64,000 nt of DNA from Sedimentibacter sp. (GCA_018436705.1 JAHDLA010000010.1:72075-136074), one strand, 5' to 3'; shown: positions 51,463 to 60,781, counted from the stretch's first letter. Made by a program: numbers and translations. The notes: a model not told the origin generated them from the sequence alone.

Positions 51463-54096
51463 TTATAAATTTATCATTTTCTTAACAGCTTCTATTGCTT
51501 CGTCAGCTTTGCCGGGATTCTTACCCCCAGCTTGTGCAAAATCTGGTCTTCCGCCACCGCCGCCTCCGGCAACTTTTGCAGCTTCTCTAACCATATTTCC
51601 CGCATTCAGGCCTTTTTTAACTAAATCTTTTGTAACCGCAGACACAAACAGTACTTTATCTCCCAAATCAGATGCCAGTAAAACTGCACAGCTTTCATTC
51701 TTGTCTTTTATCCTATCAGCAATTTCCCTTAAAGTATTGGCATCTTTATCTTTGAACTTAAGCGTAAACAGCTTGATTCCGTTTATTTCATCATAATCTT
51801 CAAGCATCTTATTCAAGTCTTGTTTTAACAGCTCCGTGTTTAATTTTTGTATTTCTTTTTCTTTATCTTTAATTTCTTTTTTAAGAGTGTTAACTTTACC
51901 TACAAGCTCATCCTTTGGTGCTTTCATTGACAACGAAAGTTCATCCGTAATATCTGAAAGCTCCTTGAGGTAATTCAGCGCTGCTCTTCCTGTAATGGCC
52001 TCAATTCTCCTTACTCCAGAAGCAATGCCTCCTTCAGATAATATTTTAAACAAACCTATTTTAGATGTTTCATCAATGTGAGTTCCCCCGCATAGCTCTT
52101 TACTGAAATCGCCTACGCTTACAACTCTTACGGTATCGTCGTATTTTTCGTCGAACAATGCCATAGCGCCTGATTTTTTTGCTTCCTCAATATCAAGTAT
52201 ATCTGTATTAACAGCATAGTCTGCAAGAATCGCTTCATTAACTCTCTTTTCAATTTCTTTCAGCGTATCGTGATCAACTGCTTCAAAATGAGTATAGTCA
52301 AATCTAAGTCTGTCCTGAGATACATACGAACCAGCCTGGTTTACATGATCTCCCAGCATTTCTTTCAATACTTTATGCAAAATATGGGTACATGTATGAT
52401 TTTTAGCTGTATTTTTTCTTCCATCAGCATTTACGTGAGCAGTAACCTTGTCACTAACAGATATGCTTCCACTTACAATAGTCACTTCATGAAGATAGAT
52501 TGTTTTGTTGTATTTTTTTGTGTCATGAACCTCTGCTGTAGCTTCATCAGATTCTATTCTACCCGTATCTCCCGTTTGTCCTCCGCTTTCGGCATAGAAT
52601 GGAGTTTTATCCAGAACTATAATTCCAGACTGACCTTCAGAAATTGTATTGACTTGTTCGCCATCAACCACAATCGCCTTAACCTCAGCGGTATCATTCA
52701 ATGTAATATATCCCGTAAATTCTGTCTTAGGAACATCAAGATTAAAATCTTCATCCTTCCAACCTGAGCTTCCTGTTTTTGATCTTGCTTCTCTTGCCAT
52801 TTGTCTATGTTCATCCATAATAGCGCTTAAAGCATCTTTGTCAAATTTTATAGAATTTTCAGCCAGTATTTCTTCAGTAAGTTCCGAAGGGAATCCATAT
52901 GTGTCATACAGTTTGAATGCTACTCCAGCATCCAGTATATCCTTGCCGGCTTCCTTCAGGGCTTCTATTTCTTTCATTAAAAGTTCAAGTCCCTGGTCAA
53001 TTGTAATTTTAAATTTTTCTTCTTCAAGCTTAATTACTTTAAGTATGTAGCTTTCCTTTTCACCAAGCTCAGGATATGCATCCTTCCATTCATCTATTAC
53101 TACCTTTACAGTCTTTGTCAAAAACTCATTATGTATACCAAGAGATTTTCCCTGTCTTACAGCTCTTCTTATTAATCTTCTAAGAACATAGCCTCTTCCT
53201 TCATTAGATGGTATGACGCCATCACCTATCATGAACGTTGCCGCTCTGGAATGGTCGCAGATTATTTTCATAGAAACATCATTTTTTTCATCAGAACCGT
53301 ATTGTATACCAGATATTTCAGAAATTTTATTCACTATAGATAAAAGTGGTTCCACATCAAATACAGTTTTCTTATCCTGTAAAACAGCAGCAACTCTTTC
53401 AAGTCCCATTCCTGTGTCGATATTTGGGTTTGGAAGAGGATGATACTCTCCATTTGCATCCTTGTCAAACTGTGTAAATACTAAGTTCCATATTTCAATA
53501 AATCTGTTGCAGTCACATCCCGGCTTACATTCAGGCGACCCACAGCCTCTGTCGTATCCTGTGTCGTAATATATTTCGGAACATGGCCCGCTTGGCCCAA
53601 CTTCCAGTTCCCAAAAATTATCTTCTTTTCCAAGCCTTACTATCTTTTCCTTAGACACTCCAACAACATCATGCCAAATATCCGCCGCCTCATCATCATC
53701 CAAATAAACGGTTACCCATAATCTGTCCTTTTCTATTTTCAAAACTCCGGTCAATAGCTCCCATGCCCACTGAATTGCTTCCTTTTTAAAGTAATCTCCG
53801 AACGAAAAGTTTCCAAGCATTTCAAAAAATGTAAGGTGTCTTGCAGTTAACCCTACATTGTCGATATCTCCCGTCCTCACACATTTTTGAACCGTTGCCA
53901 TTCTTTTACAAGGCGGAGTTTCAACGCCTGTAAAATATTTTTTCAGCGGTGCCATTCCGGCCCCTATCAGTAAAAGACTCTTATCATTTTTAGGAATCAA
54001 TGAAAAGCTGTTTTCAGTTAAATGGCCTTTGCTCTTAAAAAAATTCAAATATTCTCTTCTTATGTTATTTATGGAAAATCTATCTAATGTATCCAT
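51463..54096 (-). CDS. alaS: Alanyl-tRNA synthetase
   Basis: Charges tRNA-Ala. 877 residues: class II core (FTQFDKDANGEYHPLPNPNIDTGMGLERV pattern), editing domain with HTCTHILH and CGGTH zinc-site motifs, and C-terminal C-Ala domain (GGGGGGRPDFAQAGG). A consensus-like promoter lies at 54207-54236. No T-box motif is visible in its leader. Confidence 0.98.
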   Translation of the reverse strand: MDTLDRFSINNIRREYLNFFKSKGHLTENSFSLIPKNDKSLLLIGAGMAPLKKYFTGVETPPCKRMATVQKCVRTGDIDNVGLTARHLTFFEMLGNFSFGDYFKKEAIQWAWELLTGVLKIEKDRLWVTVYLDDDEAADIWHDVVGVSKEKIVRLGKEDNFWELEVGPSGPCSEIYYDTGYDRGCGSPECKPGCDCNRFIEIWNLVFTQFDKDANGEYHPLPNPNIDTGMGLERVAAVLQDKKTVFDVEPLLSIVNKISEISGIQYGSDEKNDVSMKIICDHSRAATFMIGDGVIPSNEGRGYVLRRLIRRAVRQGKSLGIHNEFLTKTVKVVIDEWKDAYPELGEKESYILKVIKLEEEKFKITIDQGLELLMKEIEALKEAGKDILDAGVAFKLYDTYGFPSELTEEILAENSIKFDKDALSAIMDEHRQMAREARSKTGSSGWKDEDFNLDVPKTEFTGYITLNDTAEVKAIVVDGEQVNTISEGQSGIIVLDKTPFYAESGGQTGDTGRIESDEATAEVHDTKKYNKTIYLHEVTIVSGSISVSDKVTAHVNADGRKNTAKNHTCTHILHKVLKEMLGDHVNQAGSYVSQDRLRFDYTHFEAVDHDTLKEIEKRVNEAILADYAVNTDILDIEEAKKSGAMALFDEKYDDTVRVVSVGDFSKELCGGTHIDETSKIGLFKILSEGGIASGVRRIEAITGRAALNYLKELSDITDELSLSMKAPKDELVGKVNTLKKEIKDKEKEIQKLNTELLKQDLNKMLEDYDEINGIKLFTLKFKDKDANTLREIADRIKDKNESCAVLLASDLGDKVLFVSAVTKDLVKKGLNAGNMVREAAKVAGGGGGGRPDFAQAGGKNPGKADEAIEAVKKMINL

Positions 54097-54206
54097 TGCT
54101 CCTCCAATATATATATTTCGTTCATTATCTTATTGCAAATGCAACAAAATTCCCTGGTAATAGGCAAATCTTTAATTGCATTGCCAAGCTGGGTTCTTAT
54201 TATGAA

Positions 54207-54236
54207 ATTATAATGTATTCTTTCCCGAATTGTCAA
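54207..54236 (-). promoter_or_regulatory. Promoter of alaS
   Basis: TTGACA (complement 54231-54236), 18-base spacer, TATAAT (complement 54207-54212). The roughly 100-base leader has a bulged hairpin. Confidence 0.7.
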
Positions 54237-54293
54237 CTATATTTAAATTATTCTAACATCTACTTCCAAAATTATATATTTTTAATAATTAAA

Positions 54294-54323
54294 TAGGAGC
54301 CAAATAATATTATTTAGCTCCTA
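54294..54323 (-). terminator. Terminator of the isc operon
   Basis: AGGAGC-AAATAAT (54295-54308) pairs with ATTATTT-GCTCCT (54309-54322) with one mismatch; the - strand runs into ATTTAATTATT. Confidence 0.6.
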
Positions 54324-54331
54324 CCAAATTA

Positions 54332-54760
54332 TTAATGACAGTGAATATCTTCTGAATCTTCAGGCTTGTAGTTTTCCAAACCTTTAATTGTTTTACCTGT
54401 TTTTTGTGAGTAATCGTACAACGCTGCCTTAACTGCCTGCTCTGCCAATACTGAACAATGGACTTTAACTGGTGGAAGTCCTCCCAACGCTTCAATAACA
54501 GCCTTATTTGTAAGTTCTACAGCATCGTTGATGTTTTTTCCTTTAATAAGTTCTGTCGCCATGCTTGATGATGCAATAGCCGAACCACATCCAAATGTTT
54601 CAAATTTTACATCCTCTATTACTTCGTCATTTATTTTTAAATAAATCTTCATTATGTCTCCGCACTTTGGATTTCCAACCTGACCTACTCCGTCAGGATT
54701 ATCTATCGAACCAACATTTCTTGGATTCCTGAAGTGATCCATTACTATTTCTGTATACAT
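54332..54760 (-). CDS. iscU: Fe-S cluster scaffold protein, IscU/NifU type
   Basis: 142 residues. Cluster ligands Cys33 (GNPKCGD), Cys58 (TFGCGS) and Cys102 (VKVHCSV), with Asp35 after the first Cys. Receives sulfur from IscS. A terminal DSEDIHCH extension is slightly longer than E. coli IscU. Third gene of iscR-iscS-iscU. Confidence 0.95.
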   Translation of the reverse strand: MYTEIVMDHFRNPRNVGSIDNPDGVGQVGNPKCGDIMKIYLKINDEVIEDVKFETFGCGSAIASSSMATELIKGKNINDAVELTNKAVIEALGGLPPVKVHCSVLAEQAVKAALYDYSQKTGKTIKGLENYKPEDSEDIHCH

Positions 54761-54784
54761 ATATTCTCCTCCGTTAAGTGTGAA

Positions 54785-55972
54785 TTATTTTTTATATAAA
54801 TCCGAGTCGTTTTTAATTGGCGACATAGCTCTTAATCGATCGATTATTTTCTTCATCGTGTCAACAACAAAATCAATATCTTCTTCTGTAATTTCCTCAC
54901 TTATCGTAAAACGTATTGAACCGTGAGCAGTTCCATGGTCAAGTCCTGTTGCCAAAAGAACATGAGAAGGATCAAGAGATCCTGATGTACATGCGGAACC
55001 ACTTGATGCCGCTATACCTTCCATATCAAGCAAAAGCAATATTGACTCACCTTCAACATATTTGTATGAAAAATTTACATTGTTAGGAAGCCTATTAGTA
55101 GGGTGACCGTTAAGAATAACATCAGGTATGTTGTTTTTTATACCCGCAATCAACCTATCTCTTAAAGCAGAAAGCTTTTTAACATGGCTGTCAAAATTTT
55201 TGTTTGCGATGTCAACAGCTTTCCCAAAACCAACTATATTCTGTACGCCTTCTGTTCCGGCTCTTCTTCCTCTTTCTTGTGCGCCTCCATGAATAAAGTT
55301 GTCTATTTTAACGCCTTTTCTTATAAACATACCGCCTACGCCCTTAGGGCCGCCTATTTTGTGGCCTGACATGGACAATAAATCAATATGCTGCTTTTTC
55401 ACGTCAATCTTTACGCTACCCAAGGCCTGAACCGCATCAACATGAAAAACAATTCCGTTTTCCTTTGCAATTTCTCCTATTTTTTCTATAGGCTGAATAG
55501 TTCCTATTTCATTATTTGCAAACATTACTGATATGAGCATAGTTTCCGGTCTGATTGCTTTTTTTAGTTCTTCAAGATTTATCATGCCGTACTTATCAAC
55601 ATCCAGATAAGTCGTTTCAATGCCGAATTTCTCCAAGTATTCACACGTATGTAATACTGCATGATGCTCTATTTTAGTAGTAATAATATGATTCTTTCCT
55701 TTGTTGAAATTCGCAAAAGCAATACCTTTCAGCGCCCAGTTATCAGATTCTGATCCGCCCGCTGTAAAATAAATTTCCTTTTCATCTGCATTTATAAAAT
55801 CAGCAACCGTCTTTCTTGAATTTTCAATAGCTTCCTTGGATTTTCTTCCAAGCTCGTACAACTGAGATGATGGATTACCGTAAAATTCATCAAAATATTT
55901 CTGCATCGCGTCCAAAACTTCTTTTCTTACTCTTGTTGTAGCAGCATTGTCAAGATATAATTTTCTGCTCAT
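54785..55972 (-). CDS. iscS: Cysteine desulfurase IscS/NifS
   Basis: PLP enzyme that takes sulfur from cysteine. PLP Lys205 in SMSGHKIGGPKGVG and active-site Cys328 in SSGSACTSGS on the mobile loop. 395 residues. Start overlaps iscR by four bases (ATGA). Confidence 0.96.
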   Translation of the reverse strand: MSRKLYLDNAATTRVRKEVLDAMQKYFDEFYGNPSSQLYELGRKSKEAIENSRKTVADFINADEKEIYFTAGGSESDNWALKGIAFANFNKGKNHIITTKIEHHAVLHTCEYLEKFGIETTYLDVDKYGMINLEELKKAIRPETMLISVMFANNEIGTIQPIEKIGEIAKENGIVFHVDAVQALGSVKIDVKKQHIDLLSMSGHKIGGPKGVGGMFIRKGVKIDNFIHGGAQERGRRAGTEGVQNIVGFGKAVDIANKNFDSHVKKLSALRDRLIAGIKNNIPDVILNGHPTNRLPNNVNFSYKYVEGESILLLLDMEGIAASSGSACTSGSLDPSHVLLATGLDHGTAHGSIRFTISEEITEEDIDFVVDTMKKIIDRLRAMSPIKNDSDLYKK

Positions 55973-56397
55973 ATGTTTTCCTCCGTTAAAATTTGTTTTT
56001 GCTGTTCATGCATATCCGCTAAAGTTATATTATCAATAACATCGTTAATGCTCTTTTCTATCTTTTCAAATATTACTCTGGTAGCACATATTGATTCTCT
56101 GGAGCATACCTCTTTATTTATACAATCTGACGTGGTTATATCGCCTTCGAGCGTTCTTAAAATCATTCCGACGGTTATTTCCTCCGGGTTTCTGGCAAGC
56201 ATGTATCCTCCATACGGTCCTCTTACCGTATCAATATAGCCGCTTTTTTTAAGTTTGGCAAAAAGCTGTTCCAGATAGCTTTCAGATATATCATATTTGT
56301 CCGATATCTTCTTCAGAGAAACAGGCCCTGAACCATAATTCAGCGCAAGTTCAAATACCGCTTTTAGTCCATATCTGCCCTTTGTCGATAAAATCAT
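55969..56397 (-). CDS. iscR: IscR-like Rrf2 family regulator
   Basis: 142 residues: Rrf2 winged helix (KGRYGLKAVFELALNYG, ISESYLEQLFAKLKKSGYI) and cysteines at 92, 98 and 104, the same numbers and spacing as the cluster ligands of E. coli IscR. Residue 107, a His ligand in E. coli, is Arg here. Probably represses its own operon through the site at 56421-56438. Confidence 0.88.
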   Translation of the reverse strand: MILSTKGRYGLKAVFELALNYGSGPVSLKKISDKYDISESYLEQLFAKLKKSGYIDTVRGPYGGYMLARNPEEITVGMILRTLEGDITTSDCINKEVCSRESICATRVIFEKIEKSINDVIDNITLADMHEQQKQILTEENI

Positions 56398-56420
56398 GTC
56401 TGTTCTCCTTAATTTTAATT

Positions 56421-56438
56421 CCCACTATTTTAGTAGGG
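56421..56438. promoter_or_regulatory. IscR/Rrf2-like operator
   Basis: CCCACTATTTTAGTAGGG is a near-perfect dyad resembling type-1 IscR sites (ACTA-wwww-TAGT). A related half, CCCCACTAATTTT, lies at 56458-56470 within the promoter spacer. Both flank the -10 box. Confidence 0.6.
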
Positions 56439-56446
56439 TACGATTC

Positions 56447-56475
56447 ATTATAGTATACCCCACTAATTTTGTCAA
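56447..56475 (-). promoter_or_regulatory. Consensus promoter of iscRSU
   Basis: TTGACA (complement 56470-56475), 17-base spacer, TATAAT (complement 56447-56452), both perfect matches, so strong regulation by repressor is expected. Confidence 0.8.
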
Positions 56476-56538
56476 CAATAAACAAAAAAATTTTTCAAAT
56501 TTAAACTCACTAAATTAAAGGTTTACAATAAATAATAG

Positions 56539-56580
56539 AAAACCTGAACACCTCATTTCTGAGCTATTCAGGTTTTTTAT
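56539..56580 (-). terminator. Terminator after the radical SAM gene
   Basis: AAAACCTGAA (56539-56548) and TTCAGGTTTT (56567-56576) with an 18-base loop; TTTTTT follows on the + strand and a T-rich run on the -. Confidence 0.65.
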
Positions 56581-56614
56581 CAATAAAATTATTCCATAAA
56601 TTTCCGTTCATTAA

Positions 56615-57991
56615 TTAGCTGCTGCGCTTCTTGCAGTCAAAGCATTTGCCAGACTCTTCCCAAAGCTTATCTGCCACAGGTGCCCAATTAGCAGCCGCAT
56701 CACTACATTTTGCACTCAGGTTTCTTACATTCTCAGGACTTATGAAGTCTGTTGAAGCCGCGCCAGATTTTTCTACCATATCAGTGAGGCGTCCAGCGTT
56801 ATCCAAAAGCGGACAAGGTCTTAAATGGTTTTTGTTAAACGGCTGATTTTGCCTGTACTGCATAAACAATGGATTTTTATATGCCTCCAGCAATGTGTTT
56901 TTGTGAATATTTGCATCCGAATAATGTATAAATGCACATGGTTCGATATCTCCGCTTGCATTTATGTGCAGGTAACACCTTCCTCCTGCTATACATCCGT
57001 CTACATATTCTCCGTCATTCCAGAAGTCAAGGGTAAATATTGGTTTTGTTTTTCTAAATTCTCTTATTTGATGATACATGTACTCCCTCTGCTCTGCAGT
57101 TGCCAGAAGTTCGGGTACTGCATCTGTTCCCACCGGCATGTACGTAAAAAACCATGCAAATTTAGCGCCTTTTTTAATCATGTCATCAAAATATTTCTCA
57201 CTGCCTATAACATCCGCATTTTTGCGGGTATAACAGCAAGATATACCAAAAGGAAGCTTCTTGTTCTTGAGTATTTCCATTGCCTTTATAATTGCTTTGT
57301 ATGTCCCGTTTCCCCTTCTGAAATCTGTCTCATCCTCAAAGCCTTCAACACTTATGGCAGGGATGAAATTTTTAACGCGCAACATATCGTCAGCAAATTC
57401 CTCATCAATCAGCGTTGAATTTGTAAATGCCAAAAATGCACAGTCGTTATGTTTTTCGCAAAGTTTAATAATGTCTTTCTTTCGCACAAGAGGTTCTCCA
57501 CCAGAATAAATATACATGAACGTCCCCAGTTTTTTTCCCTGATTAATAATATTGTCCAGAGTTTCGTAGTCCATATTCATTTTATTTCCATAATCTGCAG
57601 CCCAGCATCCGGTGCAGTGCAGGTTGCATGCCGAAGTTGGGTCCATGAGAATTGCCCACGGAATGTTGCATTCATTTTCCGCTCTTGCCTTTCTCTGTCT
57701 CTGCCCTCCGATTATCGTGGCATTTATTATAAAATTCTCAAATATCTTTTTTCTTACTTCAGGATCAATGTCCGTATACAGACTCTTGGTAAGTTTATAC
57801 CAGTTGCCGTCTTTATCCTTAAGAGACTTCTTAATGGTGTTCAGCTGCTTTTCCACAACACCATCCCTGTCAAATTTTTCAACCCAGTCCAATATTTTAG
57901 GAATATTATTGTCTGGATCTGCGTCCAAATATGATAATACTTTTTTTAATCCATAGGATTCAAGAAGTTCAATCATCGTCATATTGCCCAT
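56615..57991 (-). CDS. Radical SAM/SPASM-type protein
   Basis: 458 residues. After an about 105-residue N-terminal helical region comes the radical SAM core: C122-xxx-C126-xx-C129 (SACNLHCTGC), GGEPL, and later strands. A C-terminal cysteine-rich region (GCIAGGRCYLHINASGDIEPC, CPLLDN, CFDCKK) suggests a SPASM/twitch auxiliary cluster. The chemistry is unknown. The first ATG has GGAGG only two bases away, so the start could instead be 57982. It is divergent from a cysteine-less paralogue at 58203, and both share an operator-rich gap. Confidence 0.85.
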   Translation of the reverse strand: MGNMTMIELLESYGLKKVLSYLDADPDNNIPKILDWVEKFDRDGVVEKQLNTIKKSLKDKDGNWYKLTKSLYTDIDPEVRKKIFENFIINATIIGGQRQRKARAENECNIPWAILMDPTSACNLHCTGCWAADYGNKMNMDYETLDNIINQGKKLGTFMYIYSGGEPLVRKKDIIKLCEKHNDCAFLAFTNSTLIDEEFADDMLRVKNFIPAISVEGFEDETDFRRGNGTYKAIIKAMEILKNKKLPFGISCCYTRKNADVIGSEKYFDDMIKKGAKFAWFFTYMPVGTDAVPELLATAEQREYMYHQIREFRKTKPIFTLDFWNDGEYVDGCIAGGRCYLHINASGDIEPCAFIHYSDANIHKNTLLEAYKNPLFMQYRQNQPFNKNHLRPCPLLDNAGRLTDMVEKSGAASTDFISPENVRNLSAKCSDAAANWAPVADKLWEESGKCFDCKKRSS

Positions 57992-58056
57992 ATCCTCCCT
58001 TCAAAAATAATTCACTTTATATTGTCATTATATTAACTTACATCAATACTTACACT

Positions 58057-58134
58057 AGACAATAATTTTTTTTGTCTTAATTTCAGACACATTCCATATT
58101 TTGTATAAATTTTAGACATTTTAAATTTTTGTCT
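58057..58134. promoter_or_regulatory. Array of AGACA-N11-TGTCT operators
   Basis: Two exact sites of identical design at 58057-58077 and 58114-58134, with a degenerate third (AGACA at 58085-58089, TGTAT at 58102-58106) between. Spacing about 28-29 bp. Position between the two divergent genes next to a TetR gene suggests it is the TetR operator; the TATAAT of the left gene is at 58027-58032. Confidence 0.6.
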
Positions 58135-58202
58135 ATATAAAAAGTACACAAAAGCTATAGTATATAAATATAAGTATACCTTTACAGAAAAGGGGATATG
58201 AA

Positions 58203-59249
58203 ATGGAAAACAATAAATTGATCTACACTGTTATCAAGACAGCAGTAGAAAACGGAATACGCTACATTGAAGATAATCCCAAAAGAGGTGTACGAAATCT
58301 CTTGGATTTAGGCGAATTCTTCTCCTCTGGTAATTTTCAAAAGGATTTCTTTAAGCTTTCACATGAAATATTAAGCAATGAAAACAGCTTCTACTATAAT
58401 ATAATTGACAGCCTTGTAAAAGAAACAAGCCATAAAAAGTTGACCGTTTTCGGAATAAACATTGGATATAACAGCTTTACATACGGGACGCGGACAATAA
58501 GGGAAAACGAAAAAAAATTGGGATATAATATACCTTGGGCAATAGTTTTTAACTTTGAAAATGATGATCATATTGAGCTCACAGAAGAAGAACTTTTAAA
58601 AATAATAAACGCCGGCAAAAAGGTCGGAATTTACAGCTATTTTATATTATTGAAAAAAAATATGCCCCTAAAGGCATTGAGCAATATATTACTTGAAAAT
58701 GATGATTGCGCATTCACTTTATTTGTAGAGCCTGATGCCTTAAATTATGAAGTAATCGAAAAATTAAGCCTGCATAGTAACTTATGCATTTTTGTATCAA
58801 TCAATTATGACAAAAAAAATAAAACAACAGCTGAAAAATTCAATATTCTTAAAAAACACAGGTGCCTGTGCGGATTATCTTACAGTTATGATGACAAAAA
58901 TGCAGATTATATATTAAGCGGCAAATCTGCCAAAACTATGATGTCACTGAAAACAAGCTTTGCAATGTATATTAAAAAACGTAGCTGCAGCATTAAAACT
59001 GCACAAGAAATTCGAAATTTTATTAATAGTCTGAGAATAAAAGATAGTTACCCGGTATTTATGATGGATTTGTACGGTGATTTGGAGCGCATTAACGAAA
59101 TCATCTCAGCAAAATCTTGCTTTTTAGGCATAAACAACCGAGGTCAGATAAGTATTTCGGACAGTTTAAATGAAACATCACTAAACATTCGGAACAAAAG
59201 TCTGAATGAAATTCTTGCTTCAACAATGCCGAAAGCAAAATATACCTAA
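58203..59249 (+). CDS. Cysteine-less paralogue of the neighbouring radical SAM protein
   Basis: 348 residues aligning with the divergent radical SAM gene through much of its length: NIPWAI, IINAGKKVG, NDDCAF, KNADYILSG, YPVFMMDLYGD and FLGINNRGQISISD match NIPWAI, IINQGKKLG, NDCAF, KNADVIG, FTLDFWNDG and CYLHINASGDI. The loop that holds CxxxCxxC is deleted and the C-terminal auxiliary cysteines are absent, so it should not bind the radical SAM cluster. Probably a non-catalytic partner or regulator. Its stop overlaps that of tetR by four bases. Confidence 0.7.
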   Translation: MENNKLIYTVIKTAVENGIRYIEDNPKRGVRNLLDLGEFFSSGNFQKDFFKLSHEILSNENSFYYNIIDSLVKETSHKKLTVFGINIGYNSFTYGTRTIRENEKKLGYNIPWAIVFNFENDDHIELTEEELLKIINAGKKVGIYSYFILLKKNMPLKALSNILLENDDCAFTLFVEPDALNYEVIEKLSLHSNLCIFVSINYDKKNKTTAEKFNILKKHRCLCGLSYSYDDKNADYILSGKSAKTMMSLKTSFAMYIKKRSCSIKTAQEIRNFINSLRIKDSYPVFMMDLYGDLERINEIISAKSCFLGINNRGQISISDSLNETSLNIRNKSLNEILASTMPKAKYT

Positions 59250-59782
59250 TTTTTTTCCAGTATTGACATAGCAACGCCTTCAATTGCATTTCTCAATAGA
59301 GCTACAAACTGCTCCGGAGGAATTTTTGCTTCCTCAAGCAGCCATCTTGAAATTGCAACTCTTATAGCATCTGCATAAAACGTAGCATAGAAATCCACAT
59401 CCTTATTGTTTTTAAGTACGTCATTCAGATGGACCACAAGTATAGGATGCAAAACTTCTATAAAATACTCTGAGAATGAATTCTGACCTGTAACCTTAAA
59501 AGCATTTTTATAAAATTTTTTGTTTTCATAGAAAAAATCGCATGTTTTCTCAAGAATTTGCCAAGATGACATGGGAACATCCTTGATTGTAACTATGAAT
59601 TCAGTATAATAAATCCAATTGACCAAATCATATTTGTCTTTGAAATGATAGTAAAAACTCTGTCTGTTCATATCGCAGCCTTCAACTATATCACTAATAT
59701 TTATTTTTTTCATGGGCCTTTCTTCCATTAGCTTCTTCATAGATTCAGCCAGCGCTTTTTTTGTTATTTGTGAATCCGACAT
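59246..59782 (-). CDS. TetR/AcrR family regulator
   Basis: 178 residues. N-terminal helix-turn-helix (INISDIVEGCDMNRQSFYYHFKDKYDLVNWIYY), then an all-helical ligand domain of the DhaS-like C-terminal type (about 90-178). It likely binds the operator array at 58057-58134 and controls the radical SAM pair; its own promoter region (59783-59890) shows no exact copy of that site. Confidence 0.88.
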   Translation of the reverse strand: MSDSQITKKALAESMKKLMEERPMKKINISDIVEGCDMNRQSFYYHFKDKYDLVNWIYYTEFIVTIKDVPMSSWQILEKTCDFFYENKKFYKNAFKVTGQNSFSEYFIEVLHPILVVHLNDVLKNNKDVDFYATFYADAIRVAISRWLLEEAKIPPEQFVALLRNAIEGVAMSILEKN

Positions 59783-59890
59783 ACGGTACCATCCTCTCCA
59801 TAATGTAACAAAAAATTCTTTGTTCCAACTATTTTAACATTAATTTCATAAAATTTAAAGAGAATTCATCCAAATTCACAAATGTAAATC

Positions 59891-59930
59891 AAAACAGCCG
59901 ACGAATATCGCCGGCTGTTTTATTATTTCA
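59891..59930. terminator. Bidirectional terminator
   Basis: AAAACAGCCG (59891-59900) and CGGCTGTTTT (59912-59921) with a short self-paired loop, flanked by T-rich sequence on the + strand. Confidence 0.75.
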
Positions 59931-60191
59931 TCAGGGCAGTAATTTATAAACCGTCCTGCCATCCTGCTTTGCTTCCATATATACATTGCTCACCGGATAT
60001 CTTTTCCTACACTCATTCAGCACAATATCCAATGTTTTTCTGTCGTGGGTTTTAATGCACATATCGCATTCACCCTTGATGCTGAAAGGGGTTTGAGCCA
60101 CCTTAATATTTTTTAAGCCGTAACCCTGTAATTTATTATATGCTGCAATAGCATAACTTCCATGCATAAATGTTATAATATACAATTCCAT
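59931..60191 (-). CDS. DUF3343 (putative Se/S carrier-like) protein
   Basis: 86 residues in the DUF3343 family: ITFMHGSYAIAAYNKLQGYG, PFSIKGECDMCIKT with a Cys pair, and VYKLLP at the end. Related proteins occur beside selenium or sulfur metabolism genes and near YedF-like carriers; with a selenocysteine system in this genome the link is plausible but not shown. Confidence 0.8.
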   Translation of the reverse strand: MELYIITFMHGSYAIAAYNKLQGYGLKNIKVAQTPFSIKGECDMCIKTHDRKTLDIVLNECRKRYPVSNVYMEAKQDGRTVYKLLP

Positions 60192-60269
60192 GAAATTCCT
60201 CCTTTATAATGCTGCACCCTATATTATTTTATTAACAATATTTCATAAGGTTACAAAGGAGGTGAACTG

Positions 60270-60773
60270 TTAATTTAAGTACTGCATTTCATCCTCTTTT
60301 TCGTAAATATTCAGTTCATCCTTGAGAATTTCTAAATTTGATTCGTAGTCTTCTTCTGATATTTGATTGTTAAAAAGAAGGTCATCTAATTTATTTTTAC
60401 TGTCTTCAAAGATAAAAATTTCCTTGCAAGGCCATACGGTATTGCTTTTTTTATCATAGTTTGACTTTAAAATTGAAATACTCATTTCATTTTCTTTTAA
60501 ATCTATAATAGTACCCATCAGGTGAAACTTATTGATTTTTATGTTGTATTTTTCAAACAAATTTCTGACTTTTTTTATAAATACATAGTGCTTTCTTTTT
60601 ATTTCAAAGGCTGCATTTTCGTTTAACATCTCTTCATTCAGATCATTGTTGTAATATTCAACAGAAATATCATAGATATTATTTTCGTCTAGTCCGTAAA
60701 AATCGACCTTGTTTTCGATAGTTTCGAAAACATTTGAATCAGTAATATTTGATTTGAATAGTTTATAGTCCAT
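60270..60773 (-). CDS. Hypothetical protein
   Basis: 167 residues, acidic, predicted soluble, with central KFHLMGTIIDLKENEMSISIL and a coiled, Glu/Asp/Asn-rich C-terminus (ISEEDYESNLEILKDELNIYEKE). No signal peptide or family recognised. Begins eight bases after rarA ends and is probably translated from the same message. A perfect ribosome-site-like AAGGAGGTGA on the + strand at about 60256 has no frame behind it. Confidence 0.65.
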   Translation of the reverse strand: MDYKLFKSNITDSNVFETIENKVDFYGLDENNIYDISVEYYNNDLNEEMLNENAAFEIKRKHYVFIKKVRNLFEKYNIKINKFHLMGTIIDLKENEMSISILKSNYDKKSNTVWPCKEIFIFEDSKNKLDDLLFNNQISEEDYESNLEILKDELNIYEKEDEMQYLN

Positions 60774-60781
60774 AGCTCCCC

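Noticed and set aside
54097..54206. A T-box riboswitch before alaS
   Set aside because: No T-box sequence or specifier stem was seen, and the leader from the promoter is too short.
60250..60270. Perfect ribosome site AAGGAGGTGA on the + strand
   Set aside because: The following bases hold no start codon leading to an open frame; probably chance.
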